From: Accumulibacter sp.
Lineage (GTDB): Bacteria; Pseudomonadota; Gammaproteobacteria; Burkholderiales; Rhodocyclaceae
Direction: 5' to 3'
Assembly (NCBI RefSeq): GCF_029255125.1
Contig: NZ_JAPUVR010000106.1
Location: 1-53,315, forward strand
DNA: 53,315 nucleotides
Shown here: one piece after another, positions 1 through 8,478 of the stretch
Layout of the letters: every line of letters begins with the position of its first letter
How positions within the stretch are numbered: position 1 is the stretch's first letter
Program-made: the position numbers and the translations under genes
The notes under the pieces: model-generated
What the model was told of the DNA's origin: nothing
Databases searched by the model: none
Seen by the model: only the letters and a program-made list of their open reading frames with translations

Positions 1-177
1 ATCGAGCAAGGCATCGGGCAGGGTCAGGCACGGCTGCTCAGGCAGTTGCTGAATTGCCGTTTCGGTGCTTTGCCGCCCTGGGTCGAGACCCGCCTGGCCG
101 ACGCCGAACCGGCGCGGCTGGAGACGTGGGCGCGGCGTGTGCTCGACGCAGCGAGCCTGGAGGCGGTGTTCGACGAG
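1..177 (+). pseudogene. C-terminal fragment of a DUF4351 / Rpn-family protein, stop codon lost
   Basis: The window opens inside a forward reading frame. Its first ~57 residues (short Glu/Gln/Gly-rich helix, then RLLRQLL..RFG.LPPWVETRL and a VLDAASLEAVF-like end) match the DUF4351 C-terminal domain found on Rpn-type recombination-promoting nucleases / putative transposases (PD-(D/E)XK family). Such proteins normally stop a few residues after the LEAVF-like motif. Here the frame stays open through the hairpin region and on as antisense of the next gene up to base 2901, so the natural 3' end appears to be lost or replaced. The catalytic nuclease part would lie left of the window. Family assignment is from motif memory only. 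Confidence 0.55.
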
Positions 178-278
178 CGTGGCCGAGCGCTTTCCGCAGC
201 GCTGTGGGCCGCGGTGCCGGGCTTGTTGGCGACGCCGCGCCGGCGGCAAAATGGGCAAGGCCCGAAAAAATTTCGCGC

Positions 279-314
279 GGGGCGCTGCGCGCCCCGGAAC
301 GCCGCTGCGCGGCG
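279..314 (-). repeat. Two tandem GCA-loop hairpins downstream of variable region 1
   Basis: Read on the minus strand, bases 314-300 form a 6-bp stem (CGCCGC/GCGGCG) with a GCA loop. Bases 295-279 form a 7-bp stem (GGGGCGC/GCGCCCC) with the same GCA loop, followed by a T-rich run. The first hairpin starts exactly 38 nt after the 60-nt identical block shared with the gene at 45745-49005, and the same pair occurs there with the same spacing. Hairpin or cruciform structures just downstream of the target site are known requirements for DGR retrohoming. The second hairpin plus T-run could also act as a transcription terminator. Confidence 0.7.
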
Positions 315-345
315 ACAGAGAGACAGAGCAGCAGAGAAACAGAGA

Positions 346-3144
346 TCAGCGTTCCGGTGGGCAGCGGTTCAAAAGGATGGGGGACACACACACCACCCGA
401 ACGCCAAGGGCGTAGTTGCGGCCTCCGGGATGGGAGAGGTAGCGGACAGCACAGCGCGCGTCGCCGCGGTTGGCGAGCCAGGAGCCGCCGCGCACCACGC
501 GCCGGGCGTCGCCGTCTTCGCTCACATCCTTTGGCGTGTCGTAGGCGTTGAGACACCACTCCCAGACATTGCCGGCCAGATCGAAGACGCCGTGCACCGA
601 CTGGCCCGCCGGGTACACGCCGACCGCGGTCATGCGGCCAAGCTGGTTTTCAAAGGTGTTGGCGCACCCCGCGTGCCATTCGCCCCAGGGGTAATCGCGC
701 TGCGCGTCGCCGCCGGTCGCCGCCTGCTGCCACTCCCATTCGGTCGGCAGGCGGACCTCGTGGCCGGCGACGCGGGTGAGCCAGCGGCAATAGGCGATCG
801 CTTCGAAGCAGGTGATCATGACCGCCGGCTGGTTGGCGCGCCCGCGCTGCGGGTCAGGTTCCCAGCCGCGCACCCGGCGCACCAACGCCTCGTAGCCCTC
901 CTCGGCGGCGACGAAAGCCTGCCATTGGGCGACGGTGATCGGGTAGCGGGCCATGTGGAAAGGCTGGACCTTGAAGCGTCGCCGTCGCGTCGGCGCCGCC
1001 TCGTCGACTGCGAGCACCACCTCGCCGCCGGGGATCGCCTGCCAGACGAGGTCGGGAACGCCGTCGGCGGTCAGGCCGACGCCGGGGCGTGGGTCGCCGT
1101 CGGGCAGCAGCGTCAGGCGGTCGCCGATCCTTGCCCGTTCACCGTGCGTCGTCGCCGGGTCGGCGAGACGGGCGAGCAGCTCGTCGGCGGCGAGCGGGCC
1201 GAGGAAGCGGCGCTCGTTCTCGCTCAGCGCGAAGCGCGTCCCCAGCCGGCGCAGCATCGGCGCCGTTTCGTTCATGACCCGCTCGTCCGACCAGCGATGG
1301 GAATCGCCGTGCGTCTGCCAGGCTTGCGCCGCACGCTCGATCTCGCGTCGCTGGTGCAGGTCGGCGCGGTTTTCAGCCAGCCAGTCGACCAGGCGCGGCC
1401 AGCGCCGGATCAGCGCTTCGTGCGCGACTTCGACCGTCTCCTCGCCGCGCGCCGGGTCGTTGCCGACGACGAGCAGGCGCTTACTGGCCAGTTGCTCGAT
1501 CAGCGGCTGTGCGGCGGCGGCGAAATCGCCGCGCCGCGCCCGCCGGCGCGTGTCTTCGCTGTTGTCGCCCAGTTGCACGAGCTGCAGGAAGACGTCGCGC
1601 ACGAGGTCATGGCGCTGCTGCGCGCCGCCGGGTGCGAGTTCGTCGAGCACGCCGTCGGCGTAGCGGACGATGGCGCCGGCGACGCCGCCGAGCGCGTCGT
1701 AGGCGCGATGGCACATGCGGCCGGCGGCGTCGCGCTGCGCGAAAAGCTGCGTCAGGCAGAATTCGAGCAGCGGCAGGTTGCCCGGCTCGTCGCCGACGTC
1801 GTCCAGCATGCGGCGGACGAGGCCGTCTTCGAAAGCGAAGCCGGCGACCTCGGCCGGGCCGACGATCGCCCGCTCGCGCTCGCTGCGCGTCATCCCGCCG
1901 AGGAAGACGGTTGCCGCCTGCAGGCGGTCGCGCAGCGGGCGGTGGTCGACGGCGTGGTGCGTGAAGTCGGCGCGCAGCGTGAGGACGACGGTCAGCGGCG
2001 CCTGCTGCGTACCAGTGATCAGCGCGTCGGCGAAGCGTGCGGCGGTTGCCGCCGTTGCTGCCGTCGGCGCGCTGATCTCGTCGCCGGCGGCGTCCTTCTT
2101 CTCGTAGGTGTACAGCTCCTCCCATTGATCGACGAGCAGCAGCAGACGGCGGCTGCCCGGCTGGCCGGCGAGGATGTCGGGCAGCAGGTGACGCAGCGCG
2201 AGCTTGCCGCCGTCGGCGCCCTTTGCCAGTTCGTCGGCCAGTTGGCCGATGACGAGCTGGCGCAGCGCGCCGGCGCTACCGGCGGCGTCCGCCCGACCCG
2301 TGGCGGCCAGATCGTGCAGGCAGCCGGCGAGGCTGCGCCAGGGTTCCTCGCCCGGCCGCAGCACGCCGACCGCCCAGCCGCCGCGCCGGCGCAGCGCCGG
2401 AATCAGCCCGGCCTGGACGACCGACGACTTGCCGCTGCCGGAAGCGCCGACGACAGCGACGAAAGGGCTGCCGTCGACGGCCTGCAGCAGCTCGCGCGTG
2501 AAGCCCTCGCGGCCGAAGAAGAACGGCGCGTCGGCGTCAGTGAAGGCGCGCAGGTCGCGGTAGGGGCAGTCGATGAGCGCGGGCGGCGGGCCGGCCGGCG
2601 TAGGGGCGGTGGCGCCCGGCGCGCCGCTGCTGGTTGCGCCGTCCGCTGCGCTGTGGCGCGGGTGGCGCTTTTCGTGCGCGACGAGCGCCTGCGTCAGCAG
2701 TCCGGCGAGGTCGTTGGCGGTGGTGAACGAGCGGCTGCTGACGCGCTCGCTGCGCAGCCGCTGCTTGAAGGCGGCAAGCAAGTCGCCGTCCTTGCCCTTG
2801 TCGACGCGGCTGGCCGGCCACGGATGCTCTTCGTCCATGAAGAAAAGCAGGCGCGGTTTGCCGCCGTCCCTGGCGCGCTCATGCTCGATCTCGCAGATTG
2901 AAACGGCGCTGCCCGCTGGCTTCCAGCCGTAGCGGAAGGCGTAGAGGCCGACGAAAATATCGGCCGCGTCGACTTCGCGCAGGCAGACGGCTTCGGCGTC
3001 GGCGTCCTCCGCCGGCCAGTATTCCATGCCGAGCGGGAAATAGCCGAGGCCGAGGCAGGCCGCGACGACCTGCCGGCGATGCTCGGGCAGGTCGATCGAT
3101 GTGCTCGAAATGAAGACGCTGGGCCGGGCCGGCGGTTGGGACAT
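346..3144 (-). CDS. DUF4062 - STAND NTPase - FGE-sulfatase protein, candidate DGR target
   Basis: A 932-residue multidomain protein. Residues ~8-150 are a DUF4062 domain (VFISSTSIDL start), typical of N-termini of STAND signalling proteins. Residues ~190-680 are a novel-STAND NTPase: a FFFGRE motif at ~208-212, Walker A GASGSGKS at 233-240, and a hydrophobic Walker B ending in DQWEEL. The conserved VAHEALIRRWPRL segment marks the end of the winged-helix part. Residues ~685-932 are an FGE-sulfatase (C-type-lectin-like) domain with GNVWEW and VVRGGSW motifs. The start is ATG at 3144, preceded by CAGGGGA and placing the DUF4062 fold at the N-terminus; the frame extends 76 codons further upstream but that part is low-complexity. 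The last 43 residues are encoded by the variable/constant cassette shared with 45745-49005. Likely an intracellular sensor of the biological-conflict type; the trigger is unknown. Confidence 0.85.
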   Translation of the reverse strand: MSQPPARPSVFISSTSIDLPEHRRQVVAACLGLGYFPLGMEYWPAEDADAEAVCLREVDAADIFVGLYAFRYGWKPAGSAVSICEIEHERARDGGKPRLLFFMDEEHPWPASRVDKGKDGDLLAAFKQRLRSERVSSRSFTTANDLAGLLTQALVAHEKRHPRHSAADGATSSGAPGATAPTPAGPPPALIDCPYRDLRAFTDADAPFFFGREGFTRELLQAVDGSPFVAVVGASGSGKSSVVQAGLIPALRRRGGWAVGVLRPGEEPWRSLAGCLHDLAATGRADAAGSAGALRQLVIGQLADELAKGADGGKLALRHLLPDILAGQPGSRRLLLLVDQWEELYTYEKKDAAGDEISAPTAATAATAARFADALITGTQQAPLTVVLTLRADFTHHAVDHRPLRDRLQAATVFLGGMTRSERERAIVGPAEVAGFAFEDGLVRRMLDDVGDEPGNLPLLEFCLTQLFAQRDAAGRMCHRAYDALGGVAGAIVRYADGVLDELAPGGAQQRHDLVRDVFLQLVQLGDNSEDTRRRARRGDFAAAAQPLIEQLASKRLLVVGNDPARGEETVEVAHEALIRRWPRLVDWLAENRADLHQRREIERAAQAWQTHGDSHRWSDERVMNETAPMLRRLGTRFALSENERRFLGPLAADELLARLADPATTHGERARIGDRLTLLPDGDPRPGVGLTADGVPDLVWQAIPGGEVVLAVDEAAPTRRRRFKVQPFHMARYPITVAQWQAFVAAEEGYEALVRRVRGWEPDPQRGRANQPAVMITCFEAIAYCRWLTRVAGHEVRLPTEWEWQQAATGGDAQRDYPWGEWHAGCANTFENQLGRMTAVGVYPAGQSVHGVFDLAGNVWEWCLNAYDTPKDVSEDGDARRVVRGGSWLANRGDARCAVRYLSHPGGRNYALGVRVVCVSPILLNRCPPER
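352..411 (-). other. IMH-like constant block 1 (60 nt identical to 48940-48999)
   Basis: This block encodes the C-terminal residues from ALGVRVVCV to CPPE. It is identical base for base, including all third codon positions, to 48940-48999, although the FGE domains upstream of the cassette differ strongly in DNA. In DGRs the initiation-of-mutagenic-homing site lies immediately 3' of the variable region and stays constant, which fits this position. Identity of coding DNA between otherwise diverged genes implies recent copying. Confidence 0.75.
412..477 (-). other. Candidate DGR variable region 1 (VR1)
   Basis: These 22 codons (residues 890-911 of the 346-3144 protein) follow the conserved VVRGGSW motif. 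Against 48874-48939 there are 13 amino-acid changes. Eighteen of 19 base differences fall at codon positions 1 and 2 and one at position 3. Every variable codon can be derived from a template with A at the changed positions: mostly AAC, for example CTC/TTC, GCC/GAC, AAC/GAC, GAC/TTC, TCC/CGC, with one TAT (TGT/TTT) and one ACT (GCT/ACT). Interspersed R, A, H, P, G and N codons are constant. This is the pattern of adenine-specific mutagenic retrohoming. Confidence 0.78.
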
Positions 3145-3370
3145 CGTTTTCCCCTGGACGATGGGCGCTGGCGCGATTATCTCTCGCCGGGCGTGTCGGC
3201 GGGAGGGAGATTGTCTGCCGGCCGGGCGCCCGGCAGCGGCGATCGCTGGTCGACGGCCGCCGCCGGGCAGAGCGGGCCGGCTTCCGGTAGAATCCCGCCT
3301 GCGCGCCGGCGCTTGCCGCCGTTCCGGCTTCCGTCCTTCCCTCCCTCCTTCCTTCGCTTCCCGGCCGTTC

Positions 3371-4018
3371 ATGGATTACCTGCTCAGCTTCATCGACATC
3401 GTCCTGCATCTCGACAAGCACTTGGCTTTGCTTGTCCAGCAGTACGGACAATGGATTTACGTGATTCTCTTCGCGATCATCTTCAGCGAGACGGGTTTTG
3501 TCGTGACGCCTTTTCTGCCCGGCGACTCGCTGATTTTCGTCGCCGGCGCGCTGGCGGCGCTCGGTGGAATGGACATCGGCATCCTGCTCGCGGTGCTCAG
3601 CGCGGCGGCGATCCTCGGCAACATGGTCAATTACCAGATCGGTCGCTTTCTCGGACCGAAGGTCTTCCATTGGGAGCAGTCGCGCTTCTTCAACAAGGCG
3701 GCGCTCGACAAGACGCACGCTTTCTACGAGAAGCACGGCGGCAAGACGCTGGTCATTTCGCGTTTCCTGCCGCTCTTCAGGACTTTCGCGCCCTTCGTCG
3801 CCGGGATCGGCGCGATGGGCTACGCGCGCTTCACGTTCTTCAACCTGATCGGCGCGCTGGCCTGGGTCGGCTCGCTGACGCTGGCCGGTTACTGGTTCGG
3901 CAATCTGCCGTGGATCCAGCAGAATCTGACGCTGGTCATCGTGGCGATCATCGTCATTTCGCTGCTGCCGGTCGTCTACGGCTGGTGGCAGCATCGGCAG
4001 GCTGGAGGGCAAGCATGA
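3371..4018 (+). CDS. DedA-family inner-membrane protein
   Basis: A 215-residue DedA/SNARE-associated (DUF groups around YqjA/YghB/DedA) protein, the usual family length. The hallmark motif around residues 38-52 (FSETGFVVTPFLPGDS) with the acidic residue and PGDS is present, as is the conserved RFLPLFRTFAPFVAG block with membrane-embedded arginines at ~135-150. Family members are polytopic and are implicated in lipid carrier or phospholipid flipping and in envelope proton-motive-force homeostasis. The start is ATG at 3371; the frame extends upstream into non-conserved sequence. A TAGAAT -10-like hexamer lies at 3288-3293. The stop overlaps the purN start as ATGA, so the two are translationally coupled. 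Confidence 0.9.
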   Translation: MDYLLSFIDIVLHLDKHLALLVQQYGQWIYVILFAIIFSETGFVVTPFLPGDSLIFVAGALAALGGMDIGILLAVLSAAAILGNMVNYQIGRFLGPKVFHWEQSRFFNKAALDKTHAFYEKHGGKTLVISRFLPLFRTFAPFVAGIGAMGYARFTFFNLIGALAWVGSLTLAGYWFGNLPWIQQNLTLVIVAIIVISLLPVVYGWWQHRQAGGQA

Positions 4019-4668
4019 TTTCGCTCGTCATCCTGATTTCCGGGCGGGGCAGCAACATGGCTGCGCTGCTGGACGCCGCCGGGCGCGGCGACCTGCCGGT
4101 ACGCATCGCTGGCGTCGTGGCGAATCGGCCGGATGCCGCCGGTTTGGCGACGGCCGCCGCCGCCGGCGTGCCGACCTGCGTCGTCGATCATCGCGCTTTC
4201 GCCGGCCGCGCAGAGTTCGACGCCGCGCTGGCCGAGGCGATCGACGCTTGCGCGCCGGATCTGGTCGTTCTCGCCGGCTTCATGCGCATCCTCGGCGAGG
4301 CTTTCGTGCAACGCTACGCCGGTCGTCTGCTCAACATTCATCCGTCGCTGCTGCCCGCCTTCCCCGGTCTGCACACGCACCGGCGGGCGCTCGCCGAGGG
4401 CGTGCGGATTCACGGCTGCAGCGTGCATTTCGTCACCGCCGACCTCGACCATGGGCCGATCGTCGTCCAGGCAGCCGTTCCGGTTCTCGACAGCGACGAT
4501 GAGGAGACGCTGGCCGCGCGCGTTATCGCGCAGGAGCACCGGATCTACCCGCTCGCCGTGCGCTGGTTCGCCGAAGGCCGCCTGCAGTTGCGCCAGGGGC
4601 GCGTCGTCTGTGCCGTCGAACAGGCCGCGCACCCCTGGCTGATCGTTCCGGCGAGCGCGGCCGGCTGA
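4015..4668 (+). CDS. purN: Phosphoribosylglycinamide formyltransferase (PurN)
   Basis: A 217-residue GART. It transfers the formyl group from 10-formyltetrahydrofolate to glycinamide ribonucleotide in step three of cytosolic purine synthesis. Visible signatures are SGRGSN at residues 9-14 (phosphate-binding loop), LAGFMRIL at ~86-93, NIHPSLLPAFPG with catalytic Asn107 and His109, and TADLDHGPI with the catalytic Asp at 145. The start overlaps the dedA stop (ATGA). The length matches E. coli PurN (~212). It sits in a run with dedA, DUF3108, rsmB and mscS with overlaps or gaps of at most 11 nt, so co-transcription is likely. Confidence 0.96.
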   Translation: MISLVILISGRGSNMAALLDAAGRGDLPVRIAGVVANRPDAAGLATAAAAGVPTCVVDHRAFAGRAEFDAALAEAIDACAPDLVVLAGFMRILGEAFVQRYAGRLLNIHPSLLPAFPGLHTHRRALAEGVRIHGCSVHFVTADLDHGPIVVQAAVPVLDSDDEETLAARVIAQEHRIYPLAVRWFAEGRLQLRQGRVVCAVEQAAHPWLIVPASAAG

Positions 4669-4679
4669 CCGGCGGGCCG

Positions 4680-5828
4680 ATGCAGCGTGGTTTGCTCGTT
4701 GCTCTGCTCGTCTCGCTCGTGCTGCATGCGCTGGCGCTCTTCGCGACGCAGATGAGCTTGCCGGGCGCGGGCGATCCACCCCCGTTGCTCGCCGAGTTGC
4801 GTCCGTCGCCGCAGACGGGCGGTGCAGCGCCGGCGCAGCTCAGCGACCCGCCGCCGGTAAGGCGCGCGGCGCCGCGGCCGCCGCCGGCGCGACCGCGTGC
4901 GGCGCGTCCGACGCCGCCGCGTGACTCGGCAATCGTCGCTGCGCCGCCCGCGAGCGCACCGCCAGAGGTCGCGCCGGACGAACCGGCGCCGGCCGACGCG
5001 CTTGGCGATGCGCCGGCGGCGGACGATCAGCCGGAACGGGCGGCAGAGCAGCCCGCTGCGCCGGACGAAGTGGGCGATGTGGCGGGCGCACCCGGGATGG
5101 GCAGCGTTCCGGGCATACCCGGAGTGGCCGGCGTACCCGAGGTGGGCGGCGATGAGCCGGCCGCTGTCGAGGCGACACCGCCGGTCGTCGTCACCGCGCG
5201 TCTGCCGGCGCGCGGCTCGATTCGCTACCGCGTCGAGCGTGGCGACCGCAGTTTCCCGATCGGTTTCGCGCGGCAGGAGTGGGAGGTGCGCGCCGACCGT
5301 TACCGGATCAGCGCGCTGAGCGAGACGAGCGGGCTGGTCGCCCTGTTCAAACGCGTGCGCGTCGAGGCCGAGAGTCGCGGCCGGGTCGGTTCCAGCGGCC
5401 TCGTTCCGGAGCACTTCGTCGTCCGCCGCAGCGGACGCGAGCGCGCCGAGGAGATCGATTTCGACTGGCCGGCGCGCCAGGTGCGCATGGGCGAGCGGCC
5501 GCCGCTGGCGCTGCGCGGCGGGACGCAGGACATCCTGTCGCTGAACTTTCAACTGGCGCTGCTGCCCGAGCATTCCGGCGTCGCAGTGAACGTCGCTACT
5601 GGCCGCAAGCTGGCCGGCTATCGGATCGAGGTGATGGGCGAGGAGACGATCGAGACACCGGCGGGCAGTTTCCGCTGCCTGCACCTGCGCCTTGCCGGCA
5701 CGGCGACGACCGAGCTTTGGCTGGCTTACGAGCAGGCGCTGCTGCCGGTGAAGATTCGCCATGTCGATCGCAAGGGTGACGTCTTCGTGCAGTCGGCGAC
5801 CCACATCGATTTCACCCGGGAACCCTGA
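4680..5828 (+). CDS. DUF3108 protein with N-terminal anchor and Pro/Ala-rich spacer
   Basis: A 382-residue protein of unknown function. An N-terminal membrane anchor (~5-25) is followed by a long Pro/Ala/Arg-rich spacer (~30-165), including short GVPGIPGVAGVPEVGG-like repeats, then a DUF3108 domain from ~170 to the end with GSIRYRVERGD and a VTARLPARG start. The topology (cytoplasmic-membrane anchor plus extended spacer, as in TonB or TolA) suggests a periplasmic domain reaching into the envelope; this is inference. DUF3108 genes often sit beside purN in betaproteobacteria. It follows purN by 11 nt and overlaps the next start as TGATG. Confidence 0.8.
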   Translation: MQRGLLVALLVSLVLHALALFATQMSLPGAGDPPPLLAELRPSPQTGGAAPAQLSDPPPVRRAAPRPPPARPRAARPTPPRDSAIVAAPPASAPPEVAPDEPAPADALGDAPAADDQPERAAEQPAAPDEVGDVAGAPGMGSVPGIPGVAGVPEVGGDEPAAVEATPPVVVTARLPARGSIRYRVERGDRSFPIGFARQEWEVRADRYRISALSETSGLVALFKRVRVEAESRGRVGSSGLVPEHFVVRRSGRERAEEIDFDWPARQVRMGERPPLALRGGTQDILSLNFQLALLPEHSGVAVNVATGRKLAGYRIEVMGEETIETPAGSFRCLHLRLAGTATTELWLAYEQALLPVKIRHVDRKGDVFVQSATHIDFTREP

Positions 5829-7087
5829 TGACGAACATTCACCCCGTTCTGCTCGCGCACGCCGAACGCCTGCTTGGCGAATTGCTGAAGACCCACCTGC
5901 CGGCCGACGCGGTCGTTTCGACTTATTTCCGGCACCAGCGCGAACTCGGTCACGCCGATCGGGCGTTTATCGCCGAGAACGTCTTCGCCGTTCTCCGCCA
6001 TCGCCGTTCGCTCACCGCGCGCTGTGCCGGCGACCTCAGCTCGCGCCGTCTGCTGCTCGCCGCGCTGGCCTGCCGGCAGGGGCTGAACCTGCGCCAGTTG
6101 GCGCCGTTTCTCAACGCCAGCGAAAGCCGCTGGCTGGCGCAGGCCAAGGCGCTGCGCGTGGAAGACCTGCCGCCGGCGGTTCGCCTCGATCTGCCTGACT
6201 GGTTGTACGAGCAACTTGCTGGACAATTTTCCGCCGACGACCTGGCTGCGCTGGCGGCGGCGCTCAATCGACCGGCGCCGCTCGACCTGCGCGTCAATCC
6301 GCTGAAGACCGACCGGCCGGCGGTGCTCGCTCGCCTGCACGCCGACGGGATTGCCGCGGCCGCCGGACGCTGGTCGCCGCTCGCCGTTCGCCTGGCGGAA
6401 AAGCCGGCGCTGTCTGCGCATCCGCTGTTCATCGACGGCAGCCTCGAAGTCCAGGACGAAGGCAGCCAGTTGCTCGGTTTTCTGCTTCAGCCGAAGCGCG
6501 GCGAAATGGTCGCCGATTTCTGCGCCGGGGCCGGCGGCAAGACCTTGCTGCTCGGCGCGCTGATGCGCTCGCAAGGCCGCCTGTATGCGTTCGACGTTGC
6601 CGAGCACCGGCTGGCGCGCCTGAAGCCGCGCCTGGCACGCTCAGGTCTGTCGAACGTGCATCCGCTGCGCATCGAGTCCGAGCGCGACCTGAAGGTCAAA
6701 CGGCTGGCCGGCAAGCTCGACCGCGTCCTGGTCGACGCGCCGTGCTCAGGCTTGGGCACGCTGCGCCGCAATCCCGATTTGAAGTGGCGGCAGACGCCGG
6801 CTAGCGTAGACGAACTGAGCGTCAAGCAGGCGGCGATCCTGCGTGCTGCGGCGACGCTGGTCAAACCCGGCGGGCGCCTGGTTTACGCGACGTGCAGCCT
6901 GCTCGCGGCGGAGAACGAGGCGGTGGTCGACGCCTTCCTCAGCGCGCATCCGGACTTCATCGTCCACTCGGCCGAGGAGATTCTTGCCGCGCAGCAGATC
7001 GCCGTAAGCTGCGGCGAGCGCTTGCGGCTGCTCCCGCAGGTGCACGCGACGGACGCTTTCTACGCTGTGGCGATGGAGAGGACATGA
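5828..7087 (+). CDS. RsmB/NOP2-family RNA (cytosine-5) methyltransferase
   Basis: A 419-residue SAM-dependent m5C methyltransferase. The SAM-binding segment FCAGAGGKTLLLGAL is at ~232-246. Motif IV DAPCSGLGTLRRNP holds the release cysteine (~306), and motif VI YATCSLL holds the nucleophilic cysteine (~356). The family modifies 16S rRNA (RsmB, C967) or related sites. Length is close to RsmB (429), but I cannot assign the exact target, and the N-terminal NusB-like part is short or divergent. The start overlaps the DUF3108 stop and the stop overlaps the mscS start (ATGA), so translation is coupled on both sides. Confidence 0.88.
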   Translation: MTNIHPVLLAHAERLLGELLKTHLPADAVVSTYFRHQRELGHADRAFIAENVFAVLRHRRSLTARCAGDLSSRRLLLAALACRQGLNLRQLAPFLNASESRWLAQAKALRVEDLPPAVRLDLPDWLYEQLAGQFSADDLAALAAALNRPAPLDLRVNPLKTDRPAVLARLHADGIAAAAGRWSPLAVRLAEKPALSAHPLFIDGSLEVQDEGSQLLGFLLQPKRGEMVADFCAGAGGKTLLLGALMRSQGRLYAFDVAEHRLARLKPRLARSGLSNVHPLRIESERDLKVKRLAGKLDRVLVDAPCSGLGTLRRNPDLKWRQTPASVDELSVKQAAILRAAATLVKPGGRLVYATCSLLAAENEAVVDAFLSAHPDFIVHSAEEILAAQQIAVSCGERLRLLPQVHATDAFYAVAMERT

Positions 7088-8382
7088 ACGAAAAACAGAC
7101 CTTTGCCTTGCTCATCGAGCTCTGGCACGACGTCAGCGACCCGAACTTCATTCGCCAGATCGTCGCACTCGGGATCAGCCTGCTGCTCGCCTGGGGCCTC
7201 TCGCGTTACGGCCGGCGGGCGGATTTTGCCCAGACCAGCGCCGAGCACGGCGCGCTGCGTACCTTCGGAACCGGCAGCCTGAAACGCGTCGCCTTTCCGC
7301 TGCTCGGCTTCGCTTTCATCCTGGTTGCCCGCAAGCTGTTCAAGTTCTGGCATCTGGGCTCGGTCAGCCTGCTCGATGTGGCGCTGCCGCTGCTCCTGTC
7401 GATGGCACTGGTGCGCGCGGCGATCTACGTTCTGCGCCACGCATTTTCGCCGAGCGGCTGGCTGGCGACTTCCGAGCGCTTCGTCGCAACCGGCATCTGG
7501 CTCTGCCTGGCGCTCTACCTGAGCGGTCTGGCCGAGCCGCTGATCGAATTGCTCGAACAGGTCAGCCTGCACATCGGCAAGCAGAAGCTCGACCTGTGGA
7601 CCTTGCTCAACGGCATTGTCACGGTCATCGTCACCGTGCTCGTCGCGCTCTGGCTGTCCGGCGTCGTCGAGCGTCGCCTGCTCGCCAGCGAAGGGCTCGA
7701 TTCCAGCCTGCGCGTCGTCCTCGGCCGGCTGGTCAAGGCGGTGCTCTCGGTGATCGCTCTCCTGCTCAGCCTCTCGCTGGTCGGCATCGACATCACCACG
7801 CTGTCGGTTTTCGGCGGCGCGCTCGGCGTCGGTCTCGGTCTTGGCCTGCAGCGGATTGCCAGCAACTACGTCAGCGGCTTCATCATTCTGCTCGATCGCT
7901 CGATTCGCCTGGGCAATGTCGTCGCCATCGACGCGGCGACTTCCGGTGTGGTGAACGAGATCACCGCGCGTTATACGGTCGTGCGTACGCTCACCGGGAC
8001 GGCGGTGATCATTCCGAACGAATATCTGGTGTCGAACATCGTGCGCAACGAATCCTTCGCCGATCCGCGCGTGCGCCTGGTCGTTTCGCTGCAGGTGGCC
8101 TACGGCACCGACCTTGAAGCGGCAATGCGGCTGATGGTCGAGGCCGCGCGCGAGCAAGCGCGCGTCCTCGCCGATCCGCCGCCGCAGGCGCTGCTGACTG
8201 CCTTTGCCGACAGCGGGATCAATCTCGATCTGGGCTTCTGGATCAACGATCCAGAAGAGGGTACCGGCGGCGTTCGCTCGGCGGTCAATCTGGCGATCTG
8301 GCGCGCCTTCCGCACGCACGGCATCGAGATTCCTTTCCCGCAACGCGAAGTACGCATCGTCGGCGACGCAGCAGCCGCCTGA
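7084..8382 (+). CDS. MscS-family mechanosensitive ion channel
   Basis: A 432-residue channel. There are several N-terminal hydrophobic helices (~28-200), then the MscS core: pore helix TM3 with the Gly/Ala-rich segment FGGALGVGLGLGLQRIASNYVSGF at ~248-271, followed by LLDRSIRLGN and the beta domain (IPNEYLVSN), the diagnostic MscS block. The family opens under membrane tension to release solutes on hypo-osmotic shock. It is longer than E. coli MscS (286), so it belongs to the class with extra N-terminal helices. ATG at 7084 overlaps the upstream stop; the frame extends further upstream as a shadow of rsmB. Confidence 0.92.
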   Translation: MNEKQTFALLIELWHDVSDPNFIRQIVALGISLLLAWGLSRYGRRADFAQTSAEHGALRTFGTGSLKRVAFPLLGFAFILVARKLFKFWHLGSVSLLDVALPLLLSMALVRAAIYVLRHAFSPSGWLATSERFVATGIWLCLALYLSGLAEPLIELLEQVSLHIGKQKLDLWTLLNGIVTVIVTVLVALWLSGVVERRLLASEGLDSSLRVVLGRLVKAVLSVIALLLSLSLVGIDITTLSVFGGALGVGLGLGLQRIASNYVSGFIILLDRSIRLGNVVAIDAATSGVVNEITARYTVVRTLTGTAVIIPNEYLVSNIVRNESFADPRVRLVVSLQVAYGTDLEAAMRLMVEAAREQARVLADPPPQALLTAFADSGINLDLGFWINDPEEGTGGVRSAVNLAIWRAFRTHGIEIPFPQREVRIVGDAAAA

Positions 8383-8478
8383 GCGGCGGTGCCCAGCGGG
8401 TCAGGGAGCGCAGTCGCCGCGCGCGGGAGAAGGCGCAGTCTGCCGGCACCAGCCGAAGGCTGCTGCCCTGCGTCGGAC

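Noticed and set aside
46-2901. 951-codon open frame on the plus strand
   Set aside because: After the first ~57 codons it is the antisense of the DUF4062-STAND gene. Its composition (Arg/Ala/Gly-rich, no domains) is that of a shadow frame in GC-rich DNA.
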